A stretch of DNA of 64,000 nucleotides from Daejeonella sp. JGW-45 (GTDB taxonomy: Bacteria; Bacteroidota; Bacteroidia; Sphingobacteriales; Sphingobacteriaceae): assembly GCF_029360805.1 (NCBI RefSeq), contig NZ_JARKNC010000008.1, positions 835,308 through 899,307 of the forward strand. Reading direction: 5' to 3'. The first letter of the stretch is position 1, and the number at the start of each line of letters is the position of its first letter. This document shows positions 63,756 through 64,000 of the stretch, piece after piece. The position numbers and the translations under genes are program-made. A model generated the notes under the pieces. It ran no database searches and was not told the DNA's origin. It was given only the letters and a program-made list of their open reading frames with translations.

Positions 63756-63769
63756 ACTTTCACCAATAA

Positions 63770-63901
63770 ATGCTAGAATTTAACGTAAACCACTCAAGGA
63801 TCAAACGTTACATCGCCAAATACTTTCATTACCAAGCAAATGAGTATTTCGGTGTGGAGGACGCCGGACCATTAACACCAGATATAAAGTGTAGCCTGTA
63901 A
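63770..63901 (+). CDS. Short hypothetical frame after the integrase
   Basis: A 43-codon frame (MLEFNVNHSRIKRYIAKYF...) starting 15 bp after the integrase terminator. It has a basic first half and no recognised domain. It may be a small gene of the integrated element, a remnant or chance. Its stop overlaps the first unit of the 18-bp tandem repeat. Confidence 0.25.
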   Translation: MLEFNVNHSRIKRYIAKYFHYQANEYFGVEDAGPLTPDIKCSL

Positions 63902-63933
63902 GCTTCCCTGAAATTGTAAGCTTCCCTGAAATT
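63898..63933. repeat. 18-bp tandem duplication
   Basis: gtaagcttccctgaaatt is repeated exactly at 63898-63915 and 63916-63933 in AT-rich DNA of the putative integrated element. No dyad symmetry. The final 65 bases of the window show no feature. Confidence 0.7.
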
Positions 63934-64000
63934 AAGACATGAAGTAATTAGACAAAAAGTTTAATTTCAAATGTCATAAAATGAAAAAGCAGCAATTCAC

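Overview
The window is a stretch of chromosome from a Bacteroidota bacterium, most likely of the Sphingobacteriaceae (Pedobacter/Mucilaginibacter type). The evidence is the gene set: bacillithiol synthase BshC, DUF4295, DUF5683, DUF3098, an MG-domain/plug surface protein, an OMP_b-brl_3 type TonB receptor, a HEPN-tailed sulfite reductase and a START-like protein. Promoters fit the Bacteroidota consensus (TTTG, about 20 nt, TAnnTTTG), and Shine-Dalgarno sequences are rare. This assignment rests on recognition of protein families, not on a search.

Layout. 1-5.5 kb: lpxB (cut by the window edge), surE, a CsbD protein, acs, and two spacers full of small palindromes. 5.5-9 kb: ribosomal operon rpmB-rpmG-DUF4295, then ftsY and rimO. 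9-15 kb: bshC, an Ldh-type oxidoreductase and a large MG/plug protein. 15-19 kb: parA-parB-DUF5683-dapB-lepB. 19-26.5 kb: flavin reductase, cobalamin-binding protein, outer-membrane receptor and leuS. 26.7-31.4 kb: a tight envelope/housekeeping operon, ftsX-DUF3098-uppP-truB-ribF-DUF2157. 31.8-34 kb: a Tat-exported TIM-barrel protein, YceI and OsmC. 34-42.5 kb: the assimilatory sulfate reduction operon. 42.5-54 kb: MFS transporter, SGNH hydrolase, uvrA, an ECF sigma factor, nth, recA, an esterase and small membrane proteins. 53-62 kb: tsaD, tamB, ribBA, lptF/G and a START-like protein. 62.2-64 kb: tRNA-Met followed by a tyrosine integrase, which looks like the left edge of an integrated element.

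The main find is in front of the sulfate-assimilation operon (Rrf2 regulator, siroheme sulfite reductase, cobA, siroheme dehydrogenase, metZ, cysH, cysD, cysN). Between the Rrf2 gene and the sulfite reductase lies a 23-codon open reading frame with Cys-Cys and a third Cys near its end. It is followed by a strong intrinsic terminator 20 bp before the reductase start and by a 7-bp alternative pairing that would block that terminator. This is the geometry of trp-type leader-peptide attenuation, here with cysteine codons.

Two further structural themes stand out. First, a degenerate copy of tRNA-Met lies about 100 bp upstream of the intact gene, with its D arm and its anticodon/variable region each replaced by a 15-bp GC-rich palindrome. 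Second, many intergenic spacers are filled with short degenerate repeated words, often in inverted pairs, or with 6-8 bp stem, 3-nt loop palindromes whose stems differ in sequence but share the same geometry.

I saw no CRISPR array, rRNA, insertion sequence or origin.
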